A program made the translations under genes and the position numbers. A stretch of 64,000 nt of DNA, taken from assembly GCA_965243165.1 (NCBI GenBank), contig OZ251535.1, positions 1,116,001 through 1,180,000 on the forward strand, in the 5' to 3' direction. Source of the stretch: CATQHD01 sp965243165 (GTDB taxonomy: Bacteria; Actinomycetota; Acidimicrobiia; Spongiisociales; Spongiisociaceae). The notes under the pieces are model-generated. The model searched no databases. It saw only the letters and a list, made by a program, of their open reading frames with translations, and was not told the DNA's origin. Positions 9,364 to 18,799 of this stretch are shown here, one piece after another (position 1 is the first letter of the stretch; each line of letters starts with the position of its first letter).

Positions 9364-10448
9364 TGGACTGGATCGACGTACTCTTGGCGGCCGCCCGGGC
9401 GGTTGCGGTGTTCGCCCTGCTGATGGGGGTGTGCACCCTGCTGGTGTGGTTCGAGCGCAAGATCGTGGCCGACATGCAGAACCGGGTGGGGCCGGACCGG
9501 GCCGGCCCCTGGGGGATCCTCCAGACGGTGGCCGACGGCGTGAAGCTGTTCTTCAAGGAGCAGGTGACCCCCCGCAAGGTGGAGCTCGGCCTCTATCTGG
9601 CCGCGCCCATGCTGGCCGCCGTCCCCGCCTTCCTGATGTTCATGGTGATCCCGTTCGGGCGGCCCTTCACCATCACCCTGGGCGGAACGGAGCGGCTGGT
9701 GCCCCTCCAGGGCGCCGACCTCAACGTGGGGATCCTCTACATCCTGGCCATGTCGTCGGTCGCCGTCTACGCGGTGGTGCTGGCCGGTTGGTCGTCGGGG
9801 TCCAAATACCCTTTGCTGGGCGGGGTGAGGGCCACCGCCCAGGCCATCTCCTACGAGGCCGCCATGGGGCTGTCCCTGGTGCCGGTGGTGCTCTTCGCCG
9901 GTTCGATGCGCATCTCCGAGATCGTGTCAGCCCAGAGCTCCACCCTCACCTTCCTGAACTGGCCGGTCGGCATTCCCGCCTGGAACGTGTTCGTGCTGGC
10001 CCCCTCCTTCCTCATCTTCTTCATCGCGGCGGTGGCGGAGACCAACCGGGCGCCCTTCGACCTGGTGGAGGCCGAGCAGGAGATCGTGGGCGGCTTCCAC
10101 ACCGAATACTCCGGCCTGCGCTTCGCCTTGTTCTTCTTGGCCGAGTACATCAACATCTTCACCATGTCGGCCCTGGCGGTGACCCTCTTCTTCGGGGGCT
10201 GGTCGGGGCCGACCTGGGACGGAATCCTGCCCCCCCTGGTGAGCGGCCTGCTGCCCACCTTCTGGTTCCTGGCGAAGGTGCTGGTGTTCCTGTTCCTGTA
10301 CGTGTGGCTGCGGGCCACCCTCCCGCGCCTGCGCTACGACCAGCTGATGACCCTGGGCTGGAAGCGGCTGATCCCCGCCTCCCTGGTGTGGATGTTCCTC
10401 ATCGGAGGGGCGCTGGCCTTCCGCCGCTTCGGGCCGCCCTGGAGCTGA
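9363..10448 (+). CDS. nuoH: NADH-quinone oxidoreductase subunit H
   Basis: NuoH is the membrane subunit that joins the two arms and forms the entry to the quinone chamber. The 361-residue protein has about eight predicted membrane helices and the family signatures ERKIVADMQNRVGP near residue 31 and AETNRAPFDLVEAEQEIVGG near residue 228 (acidic residues of the first proton channel). The ATG overlaps the nuoG stop; nuoI follows after three bases. Confidence 0.97.
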   Translation: MDWIDVLLAAARAVAVFALLMGVCTLLVWFERKIVADMQNRVGPDRAGPWGILQTVADGVKLFFKEQVTPRKVELGLYLAAPMLAAVPAFLMFMVIPFGRPFTITLGGTERLVPLQGADLNVGILYILAMSSVAVYAVVLAGWSSGSKYPLLGGVRATAQAISYEAAMGLSLVPVVLFAGSMRISEIVSAQSSTLTFLNWPVGIPAWNVFVLAPSFLIFFIAAVAETNRAPFDLVEAEQEIVGGFHTEYSGLRFALFFLAEYINIFTMSALAVTLFFGGWSGPTWDGILPPLVSGLLPTFWFLAKVLVFLFLYVWLRATLPRLRYDQLMTLGWKRLIPASLVWMFLIGGALAFRRFGPPWS

Positions 10449-10451
10449 GGC

Positions 10452-11129
10452 ATGGCCGACCGCTCCGCGCAGTCCGGGATGGGGCCGCTGGAGGCCTTCT
10501 TCAAAGGCATGGCCGTAACGGGCCGCCAGTTCATCGCCACCGTGTTCGGGCGGGGCCTGGTCACCACCAAATACCCCCAGGAGATGCGGGAAAAGCCCCA
10601 GCGCTTCCACGGCCGCCACGTGCTCAACCGCTACGAGGACGGCATGGAGAAATGCATCGGCTGCGAGCTGTGCGCCGGGGCCTGCCCGGCCCGCTGCATC
10701 TACGTCCGGGGGGCCGACAACCCCGAAGACGACCCGGTCAGCCCGGGAGAGCGCTACGGCTTCGTCTACGAGATCAACATGCTGCGCTGCATCTTCTGCG
10801 GGTTGTGCGTGGAGGCCTGCCCCACCGAGGCCATCACCCACACCCGGCTGTTCGAGATGTCCACCACCAACCGGGACGACGCCGTCTACACCAAGGAGGA
10901 GCTGCTGGTGGACGCCGACGGGCGGCCCAACCACATGTTCGACTCCGACCGGCTCGCCGACTTCGAGGAGCTCGCCCAGGCGGACGGCTGGATGCGCGCC
11001 ACCGCCCCCCAGGGCCGGGCCGCCTACGAGGGGCAGGTTTCCTGGTCGGGTTCGGCGGGGGTGGGGGTGCGGCCCCCCGAGGCGGGGCAGTCGGGCCTCT
11101 CCGAAGAGGCGGAGGAGGGCCGCGCCTGA
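10452..11129 (+). CDS. nuoI: NADH-quinone oxidoreductase subunit I
   Basis: A ferredoxin-like peripheral subunit with two [4Fe-4S] clusters, N6a and N6b. The two motifs are CIGCELCAGACPARC (Cys68, 71, 74, 78) and CIFCGLCVEACP (Cys113, 116, 119, 123). The N-terminal amphipathic region anchors the protein to the membrane arm in known complexes. After residue ~165 comes a Gly/Glu-rich tail that is longer than in E. coli. Its stop overlaps the nuoJ ATG. Confidence 0.97.
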   Translation: MADRSAQSGMGPLEAFFKGMAVTGRQFIATVFGRGLVTTKYPQEMREKPQRFHGRHVLNRYEDGMEKCIGCELCAGACPARCIYVRGADNPEDDPVSPGERYGFVYEINMLRCIFCGLCVEACPTEAITHTRLFEMSTTNRDDAVYTKEELLVDADGRPNHMFDSDRLADFEELAQADGWMRATAPQGRAAYEGQVSWSGSAGVGVRPPEAGQSGLSEEAEEGRA

Positions 11130-11728
11130 TGGTGGAGCTGATCATCTTCGCGCTCATGGGGTCGGTCGCCCTGGGAGGGGCCTTCACGGTCATCAAAGCC
11201 CGCAACCCGGTGTACGGGGCGATGGGCCTGATGGCCGCCCTGTTCGCCCTGGCGGTCTTCTACGTGGTCCACCTGGCCCATTTCGTGGCGGCGGTGCAGG
11301 TGATCGTATACGCCGGGGCGGTCATCACCCTCTTCCTGTTCGTGATCATGTTCGTGGGCGTGGACCGGGCCGAGCGCGCCGCCGAGAAGCTGGCGGTGCA
11401 GCGCCCCGCCGCCCTGGCCGTCCTGGCGGGGGTGCTGGCGCTGGCCGGAGCGCTGGTGTTGACCGGCCAGTTCGACTGGGTGATCACCACCGGGGGGGAG
11501 GCGGCCGAGGTGCAGGGAACGGTGGAGGAGATCGGCGGCAACCTGATCTCCGTGGAGGACGGCGCCGGGCGGCGGGCCTCCCGCTGGCTGCTGCCCTTCG
11601 AGGCCACCTCCCTGCTGCTGATAGTGGCGGCGGTGGGGGCGGTCGCCCTGGCCTTCTACCGGCCCCGCCGCAAGGGAGAACCAGAAGAGGAAACGGCCGA
11701 GCCCGGCCGGACGGGCGGTCCGCCGTGA
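11129..11728 (+). CDS. nuoJ: NADH-quinone oxidoreductase subunit J
   Basis: A 199-residue membrane subunit with five predicted helices. The third helix carries the conserved VQVIVYAGAVITLFLFVIM signature, where the helix bulges during turnover in known structures. The loop between helices 4 and 5 is longer than usual and hydrophilic, and the C-terminus is charged. It is coupled to nuoI by a one-base overlap; nuoK follows after ten bases. Confidence 0.94.
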   Translation: MVELIIFALMGSVALGGAFTVIKARNPVYGAMGLMAALFALAVFYVVHLAHFVAAVQVIVYAGAVITLFLFVIMFVGVDRAERAAEKLAVQRPAALAVLAGVLALAGALVLTGQFDWVITTGGEAAEVQGTVEEIGGNLISVEDGAGRRASRWLLPFEATSLLLIVAAVGAVALAFYRPRRKGEPEEETAEPGRTGGPP

Positions 11729-11738
11729 GGAACCGGCG

Positions 11739-12044
11739 ATGATCGTCACGGCCGACTGGTACATGACCCTGGCGGCGGTGCTGTTCCTGGCGGGCGCGGC
11801 CGGCCTGCTGCTGCGCAACAACGCCCTGGTGATGTTCATGTCGGTGGAGCTGATGCTGAACGCCGTCAACCTGACCTTCGTGGCGGCCGCCCGCGCCCAC
11901 GGGGACATCGGCGGGCAGATGGCGGTGCTGTTCGTGCTGGTGGTGGCGGCCGCCGAGGTGGCGGTGGGTTTGGCGATCATCGTGTCGGTCTTCCGCACCC
12001 GCCGAACCGCCTCCGTGGACGACCTGTCGGAGCTGTCCGGATGA
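11739..12044 (+). CDS. nuoK: NADH-quinone oxidoreductase subunit K
   Basis: A 101-residue, three-helix membrane subunit homologous to MrpC. Helix 2 contains the essential Glu in SVELMLNAVNL and helix 3 the second Glu in AAAEVAVGLAI; both line the proton path. Length is exactly that of the family. A GAGGAA-type ribosome-binding sequence overlaps the end of nuoJ. Confidence 0.97.
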   Translation: MIVTADWYMTLAAVLFLAGAAGLLLRNNALVMFMSVELMLNAVNLTFVAAARAHGDIGGQMAVLFVLVVAAAEVAVGLAIIVSVFRTRRTASVDDLSELSG

Positions 12045-12071
12045 CCGGCGCGCCGCCGGAGGGGCGGCGGG

Positions 12072-13982
12072 ATGGTTGATTTCCTGGCCGGCCAGCTGTG
12101 GGTCGTCATCGCCCTGCCGCTGGGGGCGGCCCTGCTGAACCACTTCCTGGGGCGGCGGTTGGGGGAGCGGGCGGCCGCCCCCGCCGTGCTGGCGGTGGCC
12201 GGATCCTTCGGGTGGGCGGCTCTGGCCTCCGCCCGATTCTTCGCCTCCGGGCGCGCCGCCGAGGAAGCCGTAACCGTGGTCCGGCTCTTCGACTGGATAC
12301 CGGGCCTGGGGGCCTCCGCCGAGCTGCTGTGGGATCCGATGTCCGCCGTCATGACCCTGGTGGTGACCGGAGTGGGCGCCCTGATCCACATCTACGCGGT
12401 CGGCTACATGCACGGCGACCCCCGGTTCAGCCGCTTCTTCACCTACCTGAACCTGTTCATCGCCTCCATGCTGATCCTGGTGCTGGCCAACAACTTCGCC
12501 CTGCTGTTCGTGGGCTGGGAGCTGGTGGGCCTCTGCTCCTACCTGCTGATCTCCTTCTGGTACACCCGCCCCTCGGCGGCCGCCGCCGGCAAGAAGGCCT
12601 TCGTGGTCAACCGCATCGGCGACTTCGGCTTCATGGTGGCGCTGATGGTGATCTTCGCCTCCTTCGGCACCCTCTCCTACACGGAGGTGCTGCACGACCC
12701 GGGGCAGGCGATAGGGGCGGGCGCCGCCTCCGCCGTCTGCCTGCTGCTGCTGGTGGGGGCGGCCGGCAAGTCGGCCCAGGTCCCCCTGTACGTGTGGCTG
12801 CCGGACGCCATGGAAGGCCCCACCCCCGTGTCCGCCCTCATCCACGCCGCCACCATGGTTACGGCCGGGGTGTACATGGTGGCCCGCACCGGCGCTCTGT
12901 TCGGCCTCTCCGACGCGGCGGGCGGGGTCGCGGCCGGGGTGGGGGCTCTCACCGCCCTGCTGGCCGCCACCATCGCCGTCGCCCAGCGGGACATCAAGCG
13001 GGTGCTGGCCTATTCCACCATCAGCCAGCTCGGCTACATGTTCATGGCGGTGGGGGCGGCGGGTTACGCGGCCGGCCTGTTCCACCTGGTCACCCACGCC
13101 GTGTTCAAGGCGCTGCTCTTCCTGGGGGCCGGCTCGGTGATCCACGCCATGGCCGGAGAGCAGGACATGGAGCGGATGGGCGGGCTGCGCGCCAAGCTGC
13201 CCGTTACCCACCTCACCATGCTGGCGGCGGTGCTCGCCATCGCCGGCATCCCCCCGCTGGCCGGTTTCTGGTCGAAGGACGAGATCCTGGCGGTGCTGTT
13301 CGCCAAAGGCGGCTACTACACCTTCCTGTGGGCGGCGGGCGTGCTGGCCGCCCTGCTGACGGCCTTCTACATGGCGCGGCTCTACTTCTTGGTGTTCACC
13401 GGGAAAGCCCGCTGGGCCGACGGGTTGGAACCGCACGAATCGCCCCGGGTCATGACCGCGCCGCTGGTCGTCTTGGGCGTCCTCACCGTGGTGATCGGCT
13501 TCGTCAACACCCCCTTCCGGCTGGCTTTCGAACATTTCCTGGAACCGGCCTTCGAGGGGGTCTATCTGGCCCACGCCCCCGACGACGGGCTGCTGGTCGC
13601 GGTCTTGGCGCTGGTGTCGGCGTCGGCCGGAGCGGCGGGGATCTTCATGGCCTACCTGGTCTACCGCCGCGCCTCCGATGAGGCCCGAGAGCGGATGCTG
13701 GGCTGGGTGCGCCGCCCCTTCATGGCCTGGGAGCACGGCTACTGGGTGGACGACGCCTACGGGCGGCTGATCGTGAAACCGGGTTTGGCCTTGGCCCGGT
13801 GGAGCGCCGGCTTCCTCGACCAGCGGGTGATCGACGGGATGGTCAACGGGGCGGCCGGGGCGGTGCGCCGGGCGGGGGTGCGGCTGCGTCCCCTCCAGTC
13901 CGGCTTCGTGCGCTCCTACGGGGCGCTGCTGGCGGCGGGGGCGGTGGGGCTGACGGCCTGGATCGTGTCGAGGGGACTGTAG
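12072..13982 (+). CDS. nuoL: NADH-quinone oxidoreductase subunit L
   Basis: The distal antiporter-like subunit, 636 residues. It has about sixteen membrane helices and the long lateral helix expected near the C-terminus. Recognisable features include the helix-5 Glu in FVGWELVGLCSYLL, the GKSAQVPLYVWLPDAMEGPTP signature (residues about 228-248) with the channel Lys, and VSALIHAATMVTAGVYM. It starts 27 bases after nuoK with GGAGGGGCGGCGGG upstream. Confidence 0.97.
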   Translation: MVDFLAGQLWVVIALPLGAALLNHFLGRRLGERAAAPAVLAVAGSFGWAALASARFFASGRAAEEAVTVVRLFDWIPGLGASAELLWDPMSAVMTLVVTGVGALIHIYAVGYMHGDPRFSRFFTYLNLFIASMLILVLANNFALLFVGWELVGLCSYLLISFWYTRPSAAAAGKKAFVVNRIGDFGFMVALMVIFASFGTLSYTEVLHDPGQAIGAGAASAVCLLLLVGAAGKSAQVPLYVWLPDAMEGPTPVSALIHAATMVTAGVYMVARTGALFGLSDAAGGVAAGVGALTALLAATIAVAQRDIKRVLAYSTISQLGYMFMAVGAAGYAAGLFHLVTHAVFKALLFLGAGSVIHAMAGEQDMERMGGLRAKLPVTHLTMLAAVLAIAGIPPLAGFWSKDEILAVLFAKGGYYTFLWAAGVLAALLTAFYMARLYFLVFTGKARWADGLEPHESPRVMTAPLVVLGVLTVVIGFVNTPFRLAFEHFLEPAFEGVYLAHAPDDGLLVAVLALVSASAGAAGIFMAYLVYRRASDEARERMLGWVRRPFMAWEHGYWVDDAYGRLIVKPGLALARWSAGFLDQRVIDGMVNGAAGAVRRAGVRLRPLQSGFVRSYGALLAAGAVGLTAWIVSRGL

Positions 13983-13991
13983 GGCGGCGGC

Positions 13992-15545
13992 ATGTCGGAG
14001 GCGGCGTTCCCGATCCTCAGCGCCCTGGTGCTGACCCCCGCGCTGGGGGCGGCGGTCCTGATGCTGATCCCCGAGGGGCGGCGGGAGCTGATCCGCCCCC
14101 TGGGGGTGGTGCTGGCGCTGCTGCCCCTGCCGCTGGCGGGGTGGCTGTACGCCGACTTCGAGCGGGGCGAGGCCGGGTTCCAGTACGTGGAGCGGGCGCC
14201 CTGGATCGACCGCCTGGGGGTGGAGTGGCACCTGGGGGTGGACGGCATCTCGCTGCTGCTGGTGGTGCTCACCGCCGTGCTGGTGCCGGTGGCGCTGGGG
14301 GCTTCGGCGGGGATCGACCGCCGGGTGAAGCTGTTCGCCGCCATGACCCTGCTGCTGGAGGCGGGCCTGATCGGGGTGTTCCTGTCGCTCGACCTGTTCC
14401 TGTTCTTCGTGTTCTTCGAGGCGATCCTGATCCCGATGGCCTTCATCATCGGCATCTGGGGGAGCGAGAACCGCATCTACGCGGCGGTGAAGTTCTTCCT
14501 GTACACGGCCTTCGGATCGGCGCTGATGCTGGCCGGGATCATCGCCCTGGCTTTCATCCACCGCGACCAGACCGGGGTGCTGGGCTTCTCGTATCCGGCC
14601 ATGCTGGGCCTGGACCTCGACCCGTCCGTCCAGCGGTGGCTGTTCGGGGCCTTCGCACTGGCCTTCGCCATCAAGGTGCCGGTGTTTCCCTTCCACACCT
14701 GGCTGCCGGACGCCCACGTCGAGGCGCCCACCGCCGGTTCGGTGCTGCTGGCCGGGGTGCTGCTGAAGCTGGGCACCTACGGCCTGCTCCGGTTCAACCT
14801 ACCCCTCTTCCCCGACGCCGCCCTGGATTTCGTCCCGCTGATGGCGGTGCTGGCGGCGGCGGGGATCATCTACGGGGCGGCGGTGGCCGTCGTCCAGCCC
14901 GACCTGAAGAAGCTGGTGGCCTATTCCTCGGTCAGCCACCTGGGTTTCATCGTGCTGGGCACCTTCGCCCTGACCTCCCAGAGCCTCCAGGGAGGGGTCA
15001 TCCAGATGGTCAACCACGGACTCACCACCGGCGCCCTGTTCCTGCTGGTGGGGATCATCTACGAGCGCCGTCACACCAAGCTGATCGCCGACTTCGGGGG
15101 GCTGGCCTCCTCCATGCCGGTGTTCGCCGGGCTCTTCCTCTTCACCGCCTTCGCCTCCATCGGCCTGCCCGGGCTGAACGGGTTCGTGGGCGAGTTCCTG
15201 ATCTTGATGGGGAGCTACCCGACCCTGCCCGTCTACACGATCCTGGCGGCCTCGGGGGTGATCCTGGCGGCGGTCTATCTGTTGTGGGCCTACGAGCGGG
15301 TCTTCACCGGCAAGATCACCAACCCGGCCAACGAGGGGCTGGCCGACCTGTCGCCGGGGGAAGCCCTGGTCTTCGCCCCGCTGGTGGCCTTGATCATCCT
15401 GCTGGGGGTGTACCCGAAGCCGGCCCTGGAAGTGATCGGGCCGTCTACCGACGCGGTGCTGGCCCGGATCGAGGCGGTCACCGAATACGAGGCGCCGGAT
15501 CCGGTCGGGCCGGGCTTCGTGCTGTCCTCGGGGGGAGGCGGGTGA
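13992..15545 (+). CDS. nuoM: NADH-quinone oxidoreductase subunit M
   Basis: The second antiporter-like proton channel subunit, 517 residues and about fourteen helices. The helix-5 Glu lies in FFVFFEAILIPMAF, the central channel Lys in AIKVPVFPFHTWLPDAHVEAPT, and the second Lys in LKKLVAYSSVSHLGF. It follows nuoL after nine bases. Confidence 0.97.
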   Translation: MSEAAFPILSALVLTPALGAAVLMLIPEGRRELIRPLGVVLALLPLPLAGWLYADFERGEAGFQYVERAPWIDRLGVEWHLGVDGISLLLVVLTAVLVPVALGASAGIDRRVKLFAAMTLLLEAGLIGVFLSLDLFLFFVFFEAILIPMAFIIGIWGSENRIYAAVKFFLYTAFGSALMLAGIIALAFIHRDQTGVLGFSYPAMLGLDLDPSVQRWLFGAFALAFAIKVPVFPFHTWLPDAHVEAPTAGSVLLAGVLLKLGTYGLLRFNLPLFPDAALDFVPLMAVLAAAGIIYGAAVAVVQPDLKKLVAYSSVSHLGFIVLGTFALTSQSLQGGVIQMVNHGLTTGALFLLVGIIYERRHTKLIADFGGLASSMPVFAGLFLFTAFASIGLPGLNGFVGEFLILMGSYPTLPVYTILAASGVILAAVYLLWAYERVFTGKITNPANEGLADLSPGEALVFAPLVALIILLGVYPKPALEVIGPSTDAVLARIEAVTEYEAPDPVGPGFVLSSGGGG

Positions 15546-15552
15546 CGGCCTG

Positions 15553-16992
15553 ATGTTCGACGTTTCCTACCTGTCGATCGCACCCGAAATGGTGCTGGTG
15601 CTGGGGGCGGTGGCGGTGTTGATGGTGGACGTGTTCGCCAAGCCGCCCTCCCGGGTGCACGGCTGGTTGGCCGCCCTGACCTATCTGGGGGCGGCGGCGG
15701 TGATCGCCTGGCAATGGGCGCGGCTGGGGGAGGGCCGGGGCGGGCTGTCCTTCGGCGGGGCGGTGGTGCTTCACCACTGGGGGGTCGCGGTGAGGGGGGT
15801 GCTGCTGGCGGCGGCGGTGCTGGGAACCCTCTGCGCCTGGGAGATGCTGAAGGGGCTGCGGCGGCGGATGGCGGAGGGGCTCAGCCTGATGCTGACGGCG
15901 TCCGCCGGTTTCATGCTCATGGGGGCCTCGGTCGACCTGGTGATGGTGTTCATCGCCTTGGAGATCGGCTCGATCTCCCTCTACGTGCTGGCCGGGATCG
16001 TCCGCACCTCCAAGGAAGGGGACGAAGCCGCCGTCAAGTACTTCCTGCTGGGCGCCTTCGCCTCGGCCATCTTCATCTACGGGGGGGCCCTGGCCTACGC
16101 CGGAACCGGCGCCACCAACCTGTACGGCATCGGGGAGTTCCTGGCGAGCTATCACATAGCCCGCCCGGCGGTGATCCTCATCGGCATGGCGCTGCTGGTG
16201 GTCGGCATGGGCTTCAAGGTAACCGCCGCCCCGTTCCATTCCTGGGCGCCGGACGTGTACCAGGGCGCCCCGGCGGGGGTTGTGGGGTTCATGGCGGCGG
16301 CCGCCAAGGTAGGCGGGTTCGCCGCTCTGGTCAACATCCTTTTCATCGGCTTCGTCCGCTACCAGGCTGCGTGGAGCGGCGGCCTGGCGGTGATCGCCGC
16401 CGCCTCGGTGGTGGCGGGGACCCTGCTGGCCATAGTGCAGTCCGACGTGCGGCGGATGCTGGCCTATTCCGGGGTGGCCCACGCCGGTTTCCTGCTCACC
16501 GGCATGACCGCCGGCGGCGCGGCCATGGGCGGCCTGATCTTCTACCTGGGCGCCTACACGGTGATGGTGACGGCGGCTTTCGCAGCGGTGACGGCGGTGA
16601 GCGGCCCGGCGTCTTCCGGCAGCTCCTTCGACGAGTACCGGGGGTTGGGCAGGCGCTCTCCGACGACGGCGGCGGTGCTGGCCTTCACGATGATCGCCAT
16701 GTCGGGGATGCCCCTCACCACCGGTTTCATCGGCAAGTTCCAGATGTTCACCGCCGCCTGGGGCGCCGGGTACGGATGGCTGGTGATCACGGGGCTGGCG
16801 GCCTCGGCGGCGGCCTTCTTCTTCTACCTGCGCCTGGTGGTGCTCATGTACTTCCGCTCCGGCGGGGAGGGCGAGCCGCAGCCGCAGCCCCTGCCGCTGC
16901 CCGCCGGGATACGCTGGGTCCTGCTGTCATCGGCGGTGTTCACCCTGCTGTTCGGCGTCTTCCCCGACCCCCTGCTGGGCCTGCTGTCGTAG
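15553..16992 (+). CDS. nuoN: NADH-quinone oxidoreductase subunit N
   Basis: The third antiporter-like subunit, 479 residues and about fourteen helices. The helix-5 Glu region is VMVFIALEIGSISLYVLAG, and the channel segment FKVTAAPFHSWAPDVYQGAP and RRMLAYSGVAHAGF are family signatures. It ends the operon. The 230 bases after it hold no gene I can support; no clear rho-independent terminator (hairpin plus T-run) is visible, and a mobile element begins at 17225. Confidence 0.97.
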   Translation: MFDVSYLSIAPEMVLVLGAVAVLMVDVFAKPPSRVHGWLAALTYLGAAAVIAWQWARLGEGRGGLSFGGAVVLHHWGVAVRGVLLAAAVLGTLCAWEMLKGLRRRMAEGLSLMLTASAGFMLMGASVDLVMVFIALEIGSISLYVLAGIVRTSKEGDEAAVKYFLLGAFASAIFIYGGALAYAGTGATNLYGIGEFLASYHIARPAVILIGMALLVVGMGFKVTAAPFHSWAPDVYQGAPAGVVGFMAAAAKVGGFAALVNILFIGFVRYQAAWSGGLAVIAAASVVAGTLLAIVQSDVRRMLAYSGVAHAGFLLTGMTAGGAAMGGLIFYLGAYTVMVTAAFAAVTAVSGPASSGSSFDEYRGLGRRSPTTAAVLAFTMIAMSGMPLTTGFIGKFQMFTAAWGAGYGWLVITGLAASAAAFFFYLRLVVLMYFRSGGEGEPQPQPLPLPAGIRWVLLSSAVFTLLFGVFPDPLLGLLS

Positions 16993-17224
16993 GCGGGAGG
17001 TGGGCCGCACTCGGCGGCCGGCGCCGGGTGCATAGCTATCCTGGATGAGCAGTTCCAAGGGATCGGAGAGGTTGTGCGCATCCCTGTTCGAGCCGTATAC
17101 GCAGGCCCTCGACCGAGCTGAGCGGTCGATGAGGCGTGCGGCGGGAGGCCGTCATGAACACCGCTTCCGAGCCTGACCCCCGGTCCGGGCAGCTCCCGGG
17201 TGGGGCCGGAGGATCGAAGCGGTC

Positions 17225-17473
17225 GAGTCCGTGCAAGGTTCTCCGAAACATACCCCTAGCCGGAAGCCCGAAAATTTGGTATAAAGAGTGGGCTGAAGCA
17301 CAAACACCGCCGCGAGCTTCCGGAGAGGGCGGCGGTCAAAGACGGATCCCCGTTCGATCCGGCCCCTCGGGCCGGAGGCGGCCTCGTGCGGCCCGGCGGA
17401 TTTTCGTTCAAGGCGGTGGAGGCGGGGGATGGGCCCGGGTTTGCCGGCGGCGGGGGCCGTTTTTCGCGGTCTC
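17225..17473 (+). mobile_element. MITE-like element, copy A (249 bp)
   Basis: This intergenic element is closely related to 61849-62095 (reverse complement) and more distantly to 50848-51102. Its right end TTTCGCGGTCTC (17462-17473) is the terminal repeat seen in all three; the left end (17225-17236) is a decayed version with three mismatches to GAGACCGCGAAA. Inside are a conserved ACATACCCCTA block, an AT-rich stretch bounded by AGCCC and GGGCT, and a strong hairpin with arms ACCGCCGC and GCGGCGGT. No transposase is encoded, so any movement would be in trans. Similarity with copy B continues about 55 bases past the right end, up to 17530, into the start of the next gene. Confidence 0.7.
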
Positions 17474-17524
17474 GAGGGCCTTTGGGTTGGATATTGAACT
17501 TGGGTTGGAATCGAACTTCGAGCC

Positions 17525-18748
17525 GTGATTACACGAGGTTCTCGTCGGGGCAGCCCTTGGAGCTGCCCGTCCAGGGGGCGGCGGGCGGCAACGCTCTCGG
17601 CGCTGGCCGTTCTGCTCTTGGCTTCCTGCGGCGGTTCGTCCGCGCCCCAGGCGCTCTGGACCGTTGTTTCGGATGTGTATCTGGTCCGGGAGGGCGAGGT
17701 GGTGTCCGAGGACGTCTATGCGGCGGCTTCCCTGGTGAAGATGGCGGGGGTGATCGAGGGCGACCTGGTGGTGCTGGCGTCCAACCGCCTGGAGGTAACG
17801 GGGCGGGTGGAAGGCGACATCATCGGGTTCGCAGCCACCGCTTCGGTGAAGGGCGAGGTGGGCGGCTCGGTGCGGTTGCTGGGGGTGGACATCGAGGCCG
17901 CCGGCGAGGTGGGGGAGGACGCGGTCATGCTGGGCCGGAAGGCAACTCTGGGCGGGGAGGCGGCCGGAGACGCCTTGGTGTGGGCGGGGTCGCTGTCGGC
18001 CGGAGGGGAGGTGGGCCGGGATCTGAGGGGCGTCGTCCTGGGGGAGGCGGCGCTGTCCGGTTCGGTGGGGCGGGACGCGGAGCTGGGGGCGGGCCGGATG
18101 CGGCTGCTGGAAGGAGCCCGGGTGGGTGAGGATCTGGTGTACAGCAGCGGCGGCGAAGCAGACATCCATCCGGGGGCGGCGGTCGGCGGGGCGGTGGTCC
18201 ATCGGCGCCCGCCCGGCCCTCAGTTCGCAGTGCGGGCGGCCGGGCTGATGGCCGCTTTGATCGCTTTCCTGCTCTTCCTGGGGTCGGGGATGCTCTGGAT
18301 CCGCTTCCGCACCGAGAAGGCAGAGCGTTGCGCCGCCTTCCTGGAGAGCCGCCCGCTCAAGTGTCTGCTGCGGGGCTTGGCCGTGCTGGCGCCGGCGGCG
18401 GCGCTGGCGGGCGCCCTGCTGGTGGTGTTCTGGCGGGGGCCGCCTGGCTGGGTGATAGGAACCGCACTGGCGATCCTGATCTCGGGCCCCTTCTTGGCGG
18501 CGGCGTTGGTGTATGCAGTCTTCGTAGGCACGGTGCCGGTGCTGATCGCCGCCGGACGCCGCCTGAGCCGCGGCCGCCTGGACCTCTACGGAGCCTTCCT
18601 GGCATCCGCCCTGGTACTGGGCGCCCTGCTCTTCGTTCTGGAGGCCCTGACCCCCCTTCCCTACGCCGGTCCGGTCTTGATCGCCGCCGCCGTAACCCTG
18701 GGCGCTGGAATCAGCGGCAAGCAAACCCCGCCCGAACAGGCCGGATAG
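17525..18748 (+). CDS. Bactofilin-like membrane lipoprotein with C-terminal transmembrane segments
   Basis: The 407-residue product starts with a basic stretch, a hydrophobic segment and a lipobox-like LLLASC (Cys35), so it is probably exported and lipidated. Residues ~55-230 are many short repeats of the type V-x-G-x-V-x-x-D (for example GRVEGDIIGF, GEVGGSVRLL, GEVGRDLRGV), the beta-helix pattern of polymer-forming bactofilins. Four predicted membrane helices follow (about 238-262, 288-310, 316-345, 360-385). Together this suggests a surface or envelope scaffold protein. The GTG start lies inside the sequence shared by copies A and B of the repeat element, so the true start may be downstream. 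Exact function is unknown. Confidence 0.72.
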   Translation: MITRGSRRGSPWSCPSRGRRAATLSALAVLLLASCGGSSAPQALWTVVSDVYLVREGEVVSEDVYAAASLVKMAGVIEGDLVVLASNRLEVTGRVEGDIIGFAATASVKGEVGGSVRLLGVDIEAAGEVGEDAVMLGRKATLGGEAAGDALVWAGSLSAGGEVGRDLRGVVLGEAALSGSVGRDAELGAGRMRLLEGARVGEDLVYSSGGEADIHPGAAVGGAVVHRRPPGPQFAVRAAGLMAALIAFLLFLGSGMLWIRFRTEKAERCAAFLESRPLKCLLRGLAVLAPAAALAGALLVVFWRGPPGWVIGTALAILISGPFLAAALVYAVFVGTVPVLIAAGRRLSRGRLDLYGAFLASALVLGALLFVLEALTPLPYAGPVLIAAAVTLGAGISGKQTPPEQAG

Positions 18749-18799
18749 GTCTGTCCGAGCCGAGTTGCGGCGGCGGTTCCCACCCTGTCCGGAAATTTT

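Noticed and set aside
11484..14717. A long His/Gln/Arg-rich open frame opposite nuoJ-nuoM
   Set aside because: Same reason: it mirrors real complex I genes and has no ribosome-binding site or domain.
16993..17224. Terminator after nuoN
   Set aside because: GC-rich self-complementary text is present (GGCCGGCGCCGG), but there is no stable hairpin followed by T residues.
17500..17530. tRNA-like T-loop text (reverse complement of GGAATCGAAC) in the element flank
   Set aside because: The flanking bases cannot form the T stem, and no acceptor, anticodon or D arm is present. The same text recurs in copy B with a base change in the loop.
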